Shown: piece after piece, positions 1-8,995 of the stretch
Position numbering within the stretch: the stretch's first letter is position 1
How the letters are laid out: every line of letters starts with the position of its first letter
Origin: Sphaerochaeta sp.
GTDB taxonomy: Bacteria > Spirochaetota > Spirochaetia > Sphaerochaetales > Sphaerochaetaceae
Reading direction: 5' to 3'
DNA: 64,000 bases
Assembly: GCA_016342655.1 (NCBI GenBank)
Contig: JAEINL010000005.1
Span: 1-64,000 of the forward strand
Translations under genes and position numbers: made by a program
Notes under the pieces: model-generated
What the model saw: the letters and a program-made list of their open reading frames with translations, nothing else
Told to the model about the DNA's origin: nothing
Databases searched by the model: none

Positions 1-105
1 ATTGTCTTTTTATCCTCTTGGACACAATGATGACATACCTGCCCCATACTCTCAAAGGGCTACGAATTTACGCATACGAATAACATCTTCGTTTATCGTT
101 GTCAT

Positions 106-654
106 GTTTGAGATAGGTGTTATCTCATAGGGTTACTGACCTGTCAAGGAGGCTGTCTCATCGATAGCACTGTTTGAGATAGGTGTTATCTCATAGGGTT
201 ACTGACCTAAAAACCTCATTGCCTCCATAGACTTCCGGTTTGAGATAGGTGTTATCTCATAGGGTTACTGACCATAACTTCCATCAATAAGTTTTGGGTC
301 TAAGTTTGAGATAGGTGTTATCTCATAGGGTTACTGACCCAGCTTGGCGGACAATAGACTTGAACTGCTGTTTGAGATAGGTGTTATCTCATAGGGTTAC
401 TGACCATAGCATATGAGGCATGCACAAAAGACAACGTTTGAGATAGGTGTTATCTCATAGGGTTACTGACCGTTATAAATAATGCTTACAATGCTGTAAT
501 AGTTTGAGATAGGTGTTATCTCATAGGGTTACTGACCGGTTGGACAGATGAAAATCTTGTAGACCATGTTTGAGATAGGTGTTATCTCATAGGGTTACTG
601 ACCGTAAGGACGTAGCGTATGACGCTTTGAAGGGTTTGAGATAGGTGTTATCTC
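106..654 (+). CRISPR. CRISPR array: repeat GTTTGAGATAGGTGTTATCTCATAGGGTTACTGACC (36 bp) x8 intact plus a ninth truncated to 21 nt; eight 30-bp spacers; likely type II by repeat start
   Basis: Repeats start at 106, 172, 238, 304, 370, 436, 502, 568 and 634 with an exact 66-bp period. Spacers are all different. The ninth repeat diverges after GTTTGAGATAGGTGTTATCTC (634-654). The type is inferred from the GTTTGAGA start; no cas gene is in the window. Confidence 0.97.
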
Positions 655-720
655 TATGAAAACAAAATTCGGTTGGATTTCTACATGACGAGGGATCCAG
701 AAATCATTTTTACACTTTGC
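654..720. mobile_element. Degenerate IS terminus related to the left end of the IS at 4626-7407
   Basis: ctatgaaaacaaaattcggttggatttc (654-681) against ctatggaaacaacaaacggttggatttc (4626-4653): 24 of 28 identical. A further shared cactttRcg block lies about 43-47 bp inward in both. Confidence 0.6.
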
Positions 721-883
721 GTGCTATGACTCTGAGTAACAGTTTCTATCATTAGTTTCTTCAAAGGAGTTATAACTTATAGGATTTTCTCAGGGTAGGT
801 GTTCATCCCTTCTTGGTTTCCTAACTCTTTTCTTTGCCAAGCTACTATCACTGTCTTTGGAGATGAACCTTCTGATTATTTAA

Positions 884-2089
884 GGCTATGTTTGACAAAT
901 CATATTGAAACTTCATCTTCTGGTTTTGTATCAAGCACCTCATACACAAATGGTGGATAGTCTTTAGCCCTCAAATCTTCCCATCTTGCTACCTTTGAGA
1001 CGTTTCTAAGCTTATCAGTGAGTAGTGTTGCCCTGGTAATGACCGTGATTCCAGGGGTTTCCTGCTTGAATATGGTCAGGTTGGCATAGTTTTCCAAGTA
1101 TTTCGTGCTGACACCGTTGTAACCTCTCAAATCCTGCTTGAAGGAGGAGTGGAGATTGTTGACCTTCTGAAGGTTATACTTGCCTTGTCTGGATTCCGTC
1201 TTGCTTTTCAGTTGGATGATAGGGAGCTCCTTATCTTCAGCATATTTTCTGGCTGCTGTTGAGGCATCGGTGACCAGTATGACTGATTCGCCAAGATGCC
1301 CAGCATATACCGAATCAAGGTCATCAGAACTTGGAGCTCCCATATTTGAGGGCTTTCCCCAGCAAATGTCGTTTCCCCCTATGGCAAAAGGAGTGCATAC
1401 AAGACCTTGGTTCAATCCTCTGGTGCTGCTGCACGATCCTTTGCCATGTCTGTGTCCGGATTTCCTGACTCTCTTATAATCAGGCTCCCTGAAAACGGGT
1501 TCTCCCCGATGCAAGTTGTTGTAGGCATTATTGTTACCTTTAGTGCTCAATTGGGTGAAGGTTTCGTCTGCTTGCGTATGTTCCTCCAATACAGCATCGG
1601 ATTTGCCATCCTTAAGTGCTGTGAGGATCTTATGCCTCCAAAAGAATGCAGTGGTAGGGTTGATTTCCAAGGCTTCAGCTATTGCCCTGATGGAAGCACC
1701 CATGTTCATGAGTCGGATGTACTCCATCCAAACTTTCAGGGGGTAATGGCTTCCCAACCATACTGGCCTTTCCTTTTCTCCAAAAGTCTTGCGGCACTCG
1801 ACACAAACGAACCGCTGATAGCCTTTTGGGGTCTTTCCACACCTGCTCACATGGGAACTTCCACAATGTGGGCAACATGGCTTCTCTTTTTGGGATTTCT
1901 TATCAGGCTCTGGTGTTTCAGACTGGGAAACCTCGCGTAAAACGAGCTGTTGCTCTTCTTCTGAAAGGTTCATCAACGCATTGTAGGCTTCAAGTGCTTC
2001 TTTGCTGAATTTTTGCTTCTTCATGCTTCAAGTATACAACACTTAACAAGTGAATAGTAGTGTTTCAATACAAAATGTCAAACATAGCC
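884..2089 (-). mobile_element. IS1595-like insertion sequence with 14-bp perfect terminal inverted repeats
   Basis: ggctatgtttgaca (884-897) and its reverse complement tgtcaaacatagcc (2076-2089) flank the transposase ORF. No clear TSD. Confidence 0.75.
900..2024 (-). CDS. IS1595 family transposase
   Basis: 374 aa; N-terminal zinc ribbon CPHCGSSHVSRCGKTPKGYQRFVCVECRKTF, then ADETF and VTDASTAARKYA acidic motifs, typical of ISXO2/IS1595-like transposases. Confidence 0.75.
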   Translation of the reverse strand: MKKQKFSKEALEAYNALMNLSEEEQQLVLREVSQSETPEPDKKSQKEKPCCPHCGSSHVSRCGKTPKGYQRFVCVECRKTFGEKERPVWLGSHYPLKVWMEYIRLMNMGASIRAIAEALEINPTTAFFWRHKILTALKDGKSDAVLEEHTQADETFTQLSTKGNNNAYNNLHRGEPVFREPDYKRVRKSGHRHGKGSCSSTRGLNQGLVCTPFAIGGNDICWGKPSNMGAPSSDDLDSVYAGHLGESVILVTDASTAARKYAEDKELPIIQLKSKTESRQGKYNLQKVNNLHSSFKQDLRGYNGVSTKYLENYANLTIFKQETPGITVITRATLLTDKLRNVSKVARWEDLRAKDYPPFVYEVLDTKPEDEVSI

Positions 2090-2290
2090 AAAATCATTAT
2101 TCATAGCACGTTTATCTTTTGTATCGTTCTTCCTGATGCAGGCACGCCTGATCCGTTGGTTTAAGTCGGTATGCTTTTCCGGCGATGCTGTTGGTATGAA
2201 GAACCCTGGAGCCAGTGAAGAACTGCAACACATCATTCTTGGGTTTCTCACCCTGCCGATACCAGCCCTATCATGCGGCGCCTGAATAAC

Positions 2291-3037
2291 TCAAGAGCCT
2301 CTTTGAATTACCTTTGGGCACTTTGAACAAATAAGGCATTCCTTGCAATTAGGATTGTTAGGTTTACAGTACGTCTTTCCAATTTCCCAGCAGGAATAGT
2401 CTATAATACCAGGGAATTCTGGGCATAGCTCACGGGCTTTATAGATGATCGACTGGATATCCGCACCTTCCTTAACAAGACCGGTTCTTGCGAGTACGCG
2501 TTTGATATGGACATCGGGCGATATGTCGATCGAGTAGTAATCGGAGAAGGGAACCTTGTATGCACGGGCGAGTATATTCGCAGCCATCGTGGCGATTTTA
2601 ATGCCACATCCATAAAACTGCAGGAACCGGTAGACTACCGCCGCACTGCTTGGCTTGCCGCTCCAGATGAGGGAGGCATCTCCATTGTACTCATCCATGA
2701 TATGTTGGACAGCCTTATGGAAGACGTTCGCCATGGCGACCGGAAACCTATGCAACGAAAGTCGTTTGAAAAGCTCCTCATAATACCCAACCGATTTCGA
2801 TGCAAGTATAATTATGTCAAAGGTTCCCAGATCTTCTTTGATACGTTTGGGAATCATCCACACCTTTTCCGCCTGCATCTGACGGTCCATCATACAGGCC
2901 AACACAAAAGCATGTGGGTAGACCACGAGATCATTGAGAAGTAGGTTCGCCAAGATGTCAACAACAAAATCAACTGGGGCATCTTCGAGATAATCGAACC
3001 GCCTCTTGCCGATTGTGACCAATATATGTTCTTCCAT
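2291..3037 (-). CDS. EndoIII/HhH-GPD family DNA glycosylase-like protein with C-terminal 4Fe-4S motif
   Basis: 248 aa; HhH segment FYGCGIKIATMAANIL and ISPDVHIKRVLARTG carry the Lys/Asp positions of EndoIII; C-X6-C-X2-C-X5-C (CKPNNPNCKECLICSKC). Confidence 0.7.
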   Translation of the reverse strand: MEEHILVTIGKRRFDYLEDAPVDFVVDILANLLLNDLVVYPHAFVLACMMDRQMQAEKVWMIPKRIKEDLGTFDIIILASKSVGYYEELFKRLSLHRFPVAMANVFHKAVQHIMDEYNGDASLIWSGKPSSAAVVYRFLQFYGCGIKIATMAANILARAYKVPFSDYYSIDISPDVHIKRVLARTGLVKEGADIQSIIYKARELCPEFPGIIDYSCWEIGKTYCKPNNPNCKECLICSKCPKVIQRGS

Positions 3038-3623
3038 AAGACCCCCCTGTTTCGATCAGTTGTTCTTCTATTCCTATGTAAGGTGTACTGCATGAATTGA
3101 CCGGTAAATACCAGCCGAACATTGATTTTGCAGATGCCTTACCAACAGGGTATCATAGAACAAGGACTCACGTTGTCTTTTTCCAAAGGGTTATTGGTAA
3201 AGGGCAAATAGAACGGTAGAACCTGATTACCTCTACTACCTGGGTAATCTAGCCCAGTTAAAAGGCAGGCTGCTTCGCTAGGAAAATATATCACGCTACA
3301 TAATGAGAGGATAAGTACTATTTTCAACCTGAGGGAGACTCTCTCTCAGTCACATCTCCATCCAGAGGCCCCATAATACTCCCCTATCACAACCAGTTCA
3401 GGCAGGTGCTAAATTATCTTGTTGCCATATCCCACTGCCGTGGTGGACTGATTACCCTTGCATAGGAGTTGCTGGAACTTCCTTGCTCCTCACCAATTTG
3501 ATATACCATATACTAGAATATGACCTAAATATTTGAGGCATATGCATAGCTAAATCTGTCAGTAGAATTCCCATGAATCCTCATCAGAGGCTGTGTCTTC
3601 TTCTATTCTTGTATTTACTCTAC

Positions 3624-4535
3624 TCAGTTTTTTGGCCTGGGTCCTTCTGGCCAACCAATAGGCATCGTTACCCTTTCCTCAAGTAGAATCCATTTTCCTC
3701 CAATCTTGATGAACCTTGAGTTCATGGACATTAAGTCTATGATTATATTGCTGCGATTGATATTCTCTGGAATTTCTATCTGTAAAAGAACACTCAATAT
3801 GTTCGTGCAGAGTTTACTCAAATACTCCAAGCCCTTCTTATCTTTGAATTCTCTTTGATTAGGCAACTGTTGCAAATACGGTATTATCACTCTTTCAATT
3901 ACCTCATAGCTCTCAGCAAGCAGCCTGATTTCCTTCAGCTGATCTTGATTTTTTGAGTAAGCAAATATTGTACTACCTGTATAAACCTCGGGCAATTTAT
4001 CTTGCTGTAATTTATTATCGCAAAGCACAACTTGATTTTCGGTATCCCCAGTGAGAAATTTCTTAAAAACATCAATGTCTCTGCCAAACAATATCACAAT
4101 ATTATGCTCACTTTCCAACTCTGCCTTTTTATTTCCAAACTGAAAGAATCTGCAGTAGACCTGCTCAGTTTCTAAAGGAACATACATCTCCAGGTAGCAG
4201 GACAATGGCTCGAAATAGCTGAAAAAATATATAAGGTCCTTATTTTTAAATGATTTAAACTTTGTTTCCGACCAGGTAATGCCTTCACTACTCTTGAGAG
4301 AATTTTCAACCACATTGTAGAAGGCATCACGGAATCTGATTTCTTCTGCAGGAGCATATCCCAGACGGGCCTTACGGAATTCCGGTTTACCTTCTGCATC
4401 ATATGTCCCTGTAAACACACCACAGTATTCCTTTTTCTTGTCAGTACGTTTTTTCACTGGGTTGTATATATTCTGGACACGATAGACATACCTTTTCTCA
4501 CCACGATTTTCAATCATCAGTTTTTTTTCTGCCAT
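3624..4535 (-). CDS. Hypothetical protein; N-terminus resembles the N-terminal region of IS1634/IS4-like transposases
   Basis: 303 aa intact ORF starting at 4535. ENRGEKRYVYRVQNIYNPVKKRTDKKKEYCG is reminiscent of transposase N-termini; no catalytic domain recognised. Confidence 0.6.
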   Translation of the reverse strand: MAEKKLMIENRGEKRYVYRVQNIYNPVKKRTDKKKEYCGVFTGTYDAEGKPEFRKARLGYAPAEEIRFRDAFYNVVENSLKSSEGITWSETKFKSFKNKDLIYFFSYFEPLSCYLEMYVPLETEQVYCRFFQFGNKKAELESEHNIVILFGRDIDVFKKFLTGDTENQVVLCDNKLQQDKLPEVYTGSTIFAYSKNQDQLKEIRLLAESYEVIERVIIPYLQQLPNQREFKDKKGLEYLSKLCTNILSVLLQIEIPENINRSNIIIDLMSMNSRFIKIGGKWILLEERVTMPIGWPEGPRPKN

Positions 4536-4574
4536 AGCGTACCAATTATGGTACGCTATTTGCTATTTTGTCAA
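4535..4574 (-). promoter_or_regulatory. Promoter plus palindromic operator for the 303-aa ORF
   Basis: Minus strand reads TTGACA (4574-4569), N18, CATAAT (4550-4545). Perfect 9-bp inverted repeat tagcgtacc-aattat-ggtacgcta (4535-4558) overlaps the -10 and touches the ATG. Confidence 0.6.
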
Positions 4575-4625
4575 GTAAGAAAGTACATATTTCATTACTT
4601 TATATCCCTTTAATACCCTAATTCT

Positions 4626-7407
4626 CTATGGAAACAACAAACGGTTGGATTTCACCCTTGAAGCTGAGGATTAAGTAGGAAAAGTCGCACTTTACGGGAT
4701 CAGTTGCTTATGAAGCCTTCCTGTTTATAAGTGACTTGAGAGACTCAATAAACGTTGGAGCATTGATGAATTTCTTCAGTTTGTGAGAAACCGGATATGT
4801 ATTGGTGCTTAATGAATTCAGGTGAGAGCGAACGATTTCCGCATCAATATCAGCGAACCTCTCCCCCAGGGTTTGTCTGCCATCGAGCAGTATATTCATA
4901 TAGTCTTTGTTCCGTAGGTTCATTACCAGAGGAGTGTCTTCAAGCATTGCCTTCAATACTCTGGTCACTGCCTGAAAACCATTTTTCTTTCGATATTTCC
5001 GCATAAAATTTCGAAAAAATTGCTCGAGCAAATTATTTGTCCGTTGAGGTTGGATGAGCATTTTCCCTGCAGGAGTTTCGATTGTGATAGGATCACAGAA
5101 AAGCTTATCCCAATACTGAGTGATTGTACCGACCAGCCTTTGATACGCTTTTTCTTTCATACGGTTCGTATCCTTGGATAGCCGGGTATGAAACTTCTTA
5201 ACCTCTTTTTCGATCGTTTCCATGTTGCAGGAGTCTCCCATATCATTGAGGCCCCGCTTATTCTCCGGAAGCGTTATTCTCATGGCAGTTCTGAGGCGGC
5301 CAAATACCACCACTTTCTCCTGCATCCTGGCCGATGCCTTTTTGAGTACCGAATCCCTGATGACCGGCTTCAGGTCACCGCGAATGGTAGTACAGAGCCT
5401 TTTCTCCTTGGCAGTCTTACACACAGAAGCGAATCTGACCGTACCCAGAAGTGTGTATGCACTTACCAGTCTCTGGTAGAAGCTCAGATAGGGCTGGTCA
5501 AAAGGGAATCCGCATCCTTGCCCCTGATGCTTGCCCTCAAGTACCCAGACAAGCAGTGTGTGGATAATAAGCGGTACTAATCCTTCACAACTGCCGGGGG
5601 CCAACTCCTCTTCAGTCTCGAAAATCCTGATGTATGTCTGCATCAGGTGTGGTGGGGAACTGGCAACAGTAGCGTGCAAGGTGCGTACCCTCTTTTTTAG
5701 GATACCCTGTATTGCATAACCCTTTAGCCTTTTCCTGATGCTGTCATGCTCCTCCCCCAAAAGGTTTTTCCCTGCCGCCTTGAGAAAATGGAAATGACAG
5801 ATGAAGGTCGGAACCTGTGCAAACACTACCCTGACGGCCTGGGCTATCCCTTTGCCCATGTCACTGACCACTGCCACAGGGTCCCCGTAAGCAGTCTTGA
5901 GTTCTGCAAGAAACGGGATCAGCTCATCGGCGTTCTCGGTAGATACCTTTGTATTGTCAAGTACGATTTCTGTTATACCGTCGAGCACGCTGACCAGATG
6001 CGGACTGTCTCCGTCACAGGTGCCGTCGAGGTGCAGGATGTATCCTCCTTGTATCGACAAGAATGCCCTTGTCTCTTTCTGCACCTTTTTATGCAGCAAT
6101 GACAGATATACGATGAACTTCTTCGCCAGGTAAGAGATCTCACTCTTGCTGATGGTTATGTGCTTTTCTGCCAGAGTCGCTGCTATCTGTTGGTTGTCAA
6201 CAGAATCCAGGAAAAAAGCCTGTCCCACAGCGACCAGCACATCATAGCCCATGGTACATCGTACAGGGACCAGTCGCTTCAGCTCTTCAGAACCTACGAC
6301 ATGCCCGCACTGTGAACAGGTGTACGTAACTTCTCGGGCCATGAAATCTCCGATAGCCAGGGTCGCAACCTGTTTGGTGGTTGTCTTGAGTATCTTCATT
6401 GGTGCTTCACATCGTGGGCAGGCAAGAGATTCGGGTCGGAAGGTAATGGTGGGCAGGATGGGAAACAGGCTTGCAGATGCCAGATTGTCTGTCAGTCGGG
6501 TAAGGATCCCCCTGAGAACGCTCACCCGTTCATATTCAGTTTTTTTTTTAAGACCATAGCTACGAAAAAGGTTCTCAATCATGAGCACGTCGGTCTTGTG
6601 TCCCGCCTTCCCTAGCTTCTGCGCGATTTCTTCCGGTGAGAAGTCCGGGTGTCTGATCAACTCAACAAGGATAATGATACTCAAGGCATCCGAAGGCAGT
6701 TCCAGTGCCGAAGGTTCCGGGGGAAATCTTCTTCTCTTCTGAGCCTGGTATATCGCTTCATCGGCTGAAAAGTACACTACCTGCCGTTTGTGCTTTTCCC
6801 TCTTCACTCCCTCAAGGGCCTTGTATTGGGGAAGGTAGGAGTTGGGATTTGTCCCAAGAATCTCCTCCAGCTCAGAATTGGACAGCCCTCTTGCAGCTAT
6901 CTGCACCAGATGCACTACGGTATCCTTCATCGTACCCTGCTTGGAGAAGAAGGCCCCTTCATGTCTCCACAAGCCCTGCTTGTTGAACGCCGGTATCGAG
7001 GGAAGTGTGTAATACTGTCCGCTTCGATTGTAGCTGCTCAGTGCGTCCCACTCTTTCAGACGTCTTCGTACGGTGGCTTCAGAAAGCTGCAGCAGCAGAC
7101 AAAGGGAAGTGAAGGTCAATACCTTCTGCTGCTTGAAAGCAGTGATGGCTTGCTCGTTCCGGTCTGTTTTTCTTGGTCGCATACGCTTCTCCTGTTATGA
7201 ATATATCTAAGTATTCAAGTAGTTGGATTACTTATATACCGTAGATTATATCATAACAAAAGGAATAATTCATCCCTTTCAAGCCAAAACAACCCCTTTT
7301 TCCCCTGAAAAAGCTGCAGGTTATGAGAATACCTACATGATTTTGTTTGAGTTATTTGTTTTATGGATGGAATTTATTCAGTTCACAACCGTTTGTTGTT
7401 TCCATAG
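4626..7407 (-). mobile_element. Complete insertion sequence, 2.78 kb, 22-bp perfect TIRs, 8-bp TSD (ctaattct)
   Basis: ctatggaaacaacaaacggttg (4626-4647) and exact reverse complement caaccgtttgttgtttccatag (7386-7407); ctaattct at 4618-4625 and 7408-7415. Confidence 0.93.
4708..7182 (-). CDS. Large DDE-type transposase with N-terminal winged-helix-like and zinc-ribbon regions
   Basis: 824 aa; CPRCEAP...CSQCGHVVG; HLDGTCDGD, VVSDMGKGIAQAV...ICHFHFLKA, TNNLLEQFFRNFMRKYRKKNGF as candidate D, D, E regions; sits between TIRs. Confidence 0.85.
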   Translation of the reverse strand: MRPRKTDRNEQAITAFKQQKVLTFTSLCLLLQLSEATVRRRLKEWDALSSYNRSGQYYTLPSIPAFNKQGLWRHEGAFFSKQGTMKDTVVHLVQIAARGLSNSELEEILGTNPNSYLPQYKALEGVKREKHKRQVVYFSADEAIYQAQKRRRFPPEPSALELPSDALSIIILVELIRHPDFSPEEIAQKLGKAGHKTDVLMIENLFRSYGLKKKTEYERVSVLRGILTRLTDNLASASLFPILPTITFRPESLACPRCEAPMKILKTTTKQVATLAIGDFMAREVTYTCSQCGHVVGSEELKRLVPVRCTMGYDVLVAVGQAFFLDSVDNQQIAATLAEKHITISKSEISYLAKKFIVYLSLLHKKVQKETRAFLSIQGGYILHLDGTCDGDSPHLVSVLDGITEIVLDNTKVSTENADELIPFLAELKTAYGDPVAVVSDMGKGIAQAVRVVFAQVPTFICHFHFLKAAGKNLLGEEHDSIRKRLKGYAIQGILKKRVRTLHATVASSPPHLMQTYIRIFETEEELAPGSCEGLVPLIIHTLLVWVLEGKHQGQGCGFPFDQPYLSFYQRLVSAYTLLGTVRFASVCKTAKEKRLCTTIRGDLKPVIRDSVLKKASARMQEKVVVFGRLRTAMRITLPENKRGLNDMGDSCNMETIEKEVKKFHTRLSKDTNRMKEKAYQRLVGTITQYWDKLFCDPITIETPAGKMLIQPQRTNNLLEQFFRNFMRKYRKKNGFQAVTRVLKAMLEDTPLVMNLRNKDYMNILLDGRQTLGERFADIDAEIVRSHLNSLSTNTYPVSHKLKKFINAPTFIESLKSLINRKAS

Positions 7408-7499
7408 CTAATTCTCCCTAACATGAAGTTTTCATTCAGATCCTAACTATCTAAATGTGATCAAAGGCCTTTGAGCTAGATTACAAAAGGAAATTAGGT

Positions 7500-8027
7500 A
7501 TGAAAGAACTTGAAGAAAAGAAAATTTCTAGACTTGGGTATCAGGTGGAGTGTGAAGTATCGGTACAGGCAAAGACTGAAGAGGATGAGGAACCTTGGGA
7601 TGTAGAAAAGGCAATCGAACTAGGGAAGACATTCGTCATAGGGTACAGGGCTTCAAAGAAGAATTTTGAGAACTATATGCCTGTCTTACTTAAGGCGCAG
7701 CAGGAGCTTTCAAAAGAAGGTAATCCCCACCGAAGGATAAATGGCGATTTAATTACATGGAATGATTATTGCGAGACCATTGGGGTATCTAGGAGGACAG
7801 CTAACAACTGGCTTGCAAACTACCGTCTCGCCATAGGCGAAGCTTCCCCTAAGAAAAAAAGGAAGGACAAGCCAAGTGGAGGCATCCAGGACCCTCCAGA
7901 AAAACCAATTAAAGACATCAAGATTACCGTTGGAACCAAAGACGAGGATGGCAACCTCGTTATCAATTATCATTGCTCAGACTGTGGTTTAAAACACCAG
8001 ATAACCATAATTAAGGAGATTTTATGA
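7500..8027 (+). CDS. DUF3102-like hypothetical protein, translationally coupled to the downstream methyltransferase
   Basis: 175 aa; TWNDYCETIGVSRRTANNWLANYRLAIGE segment; stop overlaps the next ATG (ATGA at 8024-8027). Confidence 0.6.
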   Translation: MKELEEKKISRLGYQVECEVSVQAKTEEDEEPWDVEKAIELGKTFVIGYRASKKNFENYMPVLLKAQQELSKEGNPHRRINGDLITWNDYCETIGVSRRTANNWLANYRLAIGEASPKKKRKDKPSGGIQDPPEKPIKDIKITVGTKDEDGNLVINYHCSDCGLKHQITIIKEIL

Positions 8028-8959
8028 ACAACAATACAAACAACACAGGTCCCACAAGCATCACCCTTTTTGCAGGTGGTGGTGGAAGTATAGTAGGAAG
8101 CAAGAATGCCGACTGCAAGGAATTGCTGGCAATCGATTTCGACGAAAACTCATGTGAAGTTCTCAAGCTCAACAACACAACAGACGGAACACTGGATTTT
8201 CCAGTATGGCAAAGGGACATCCAAATTGTCACGTCTACAGAGATTATGGAAGCAACAGGACTCCAGGTGGGGGGGCTCGACATCCTTAATATGTCACCAC
8301 CGTGCCAGGGGTTCTCGACGCAAAACACCAAAAGGGACCTCAACCATCCGCTCAACCGCTTGATTTACCACGCTATCAGATTTATCAGAGAAATGCAGCC
8401 GAAGGTGTTCATCATCGAAAATGTACCTGGAATGGTACAGGGCATAATGCAAGAAAACTGGAAAAAGAAGGCAAAGGTTCTGATCAGTTTGGGATACAGG
8501 GTGAGGTGGAAAATACTTGATGCGAGCCACTACGACGTGCCACAAGCACGAGAGAGAGTATTCGTCATTGGTATCCGTAACGACCTAGGTATAACACCGA
8601 CATTCCCCAAGCCTGACTTGGATCATGTTGTCACATTCACTGAGGCAACGGGCAAGGATGGGTTCCTGACTGAGCAGTACGGGGGAAAGGTTTTCTGGGG
8701 TGACAGGCCCTGCTTCACTATCACGAAGAACAGAAATATGTCGTTCTATGGTGATAAAGGCACATACAAGCCTGGCATCGATAACATCAAAGAAATCGAT
8801 GACGTCAAGGCCCTCTGTGGTTTTCCCCGTGATTACAAGCTCATAGGGTCCTCTACTGAACAGTGGGCACGTCTTGGCAACGCCGTGATGCCACCTGTCA
8901 TGGAAGCGATAGTAAGGCATATAAGGGAAACTGTATTTGATCATCTCAACATGAACTAG
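8024..8959 (+). CDS. DNA (cytosine-5-)-methyltransferase
   Basis: 311 aa with C5-MTase motifs: LFAGGGG (I), SPPCQGFST (IV), IENVPGMV (VI), QARERVFVIG (VIII), ARLGNAVMPPV (X). Confidence 0.93.
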   Translation: MNNNTNNTGPTSITLFAGGGGSIVGSKNADCKELLAIDFDENSCEVLKLNNTTDGTLDFPVWQRDIQIVTSTEIMEATGLQVGGLDILNMSPPCQGFSTQNTKRDLNHPLNRLIYHAIRFIREMQPKVFIIENVPGMVQGIMQENWKKKAKVLISLGYRVRWKILDASHYDVPQARERVFVIGIRNDLGITPTFPKPDLDHVVTFTEATGKDGFLTEQYGGKVFWGDRPCFTITKNRNMSFYGDKGTYKPGIDNIKEIDDVKALCGFPRDYKLIGSSTEQWARLGNAVMPPVMEAIVRHIRETVFDHLNMN

Positions 8960-8995
8960 ACAGGTTGAGAGGTCAGTTATAACAACGAGAAGGTT

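Noticed and set aside
1180-1940. + strand ORFs of 99 and 177 aa inside the IS1595 transposase gene
   Set aside because: They lie antisense to a clear transposase and have no recognisable motifs.
873-2100. Target site duplication for the IS1595-like element
   Set aside because: Flanks (ttatttaa on the left, aaaatcat on the right) do not match; the insertion is old or its ends have changed.
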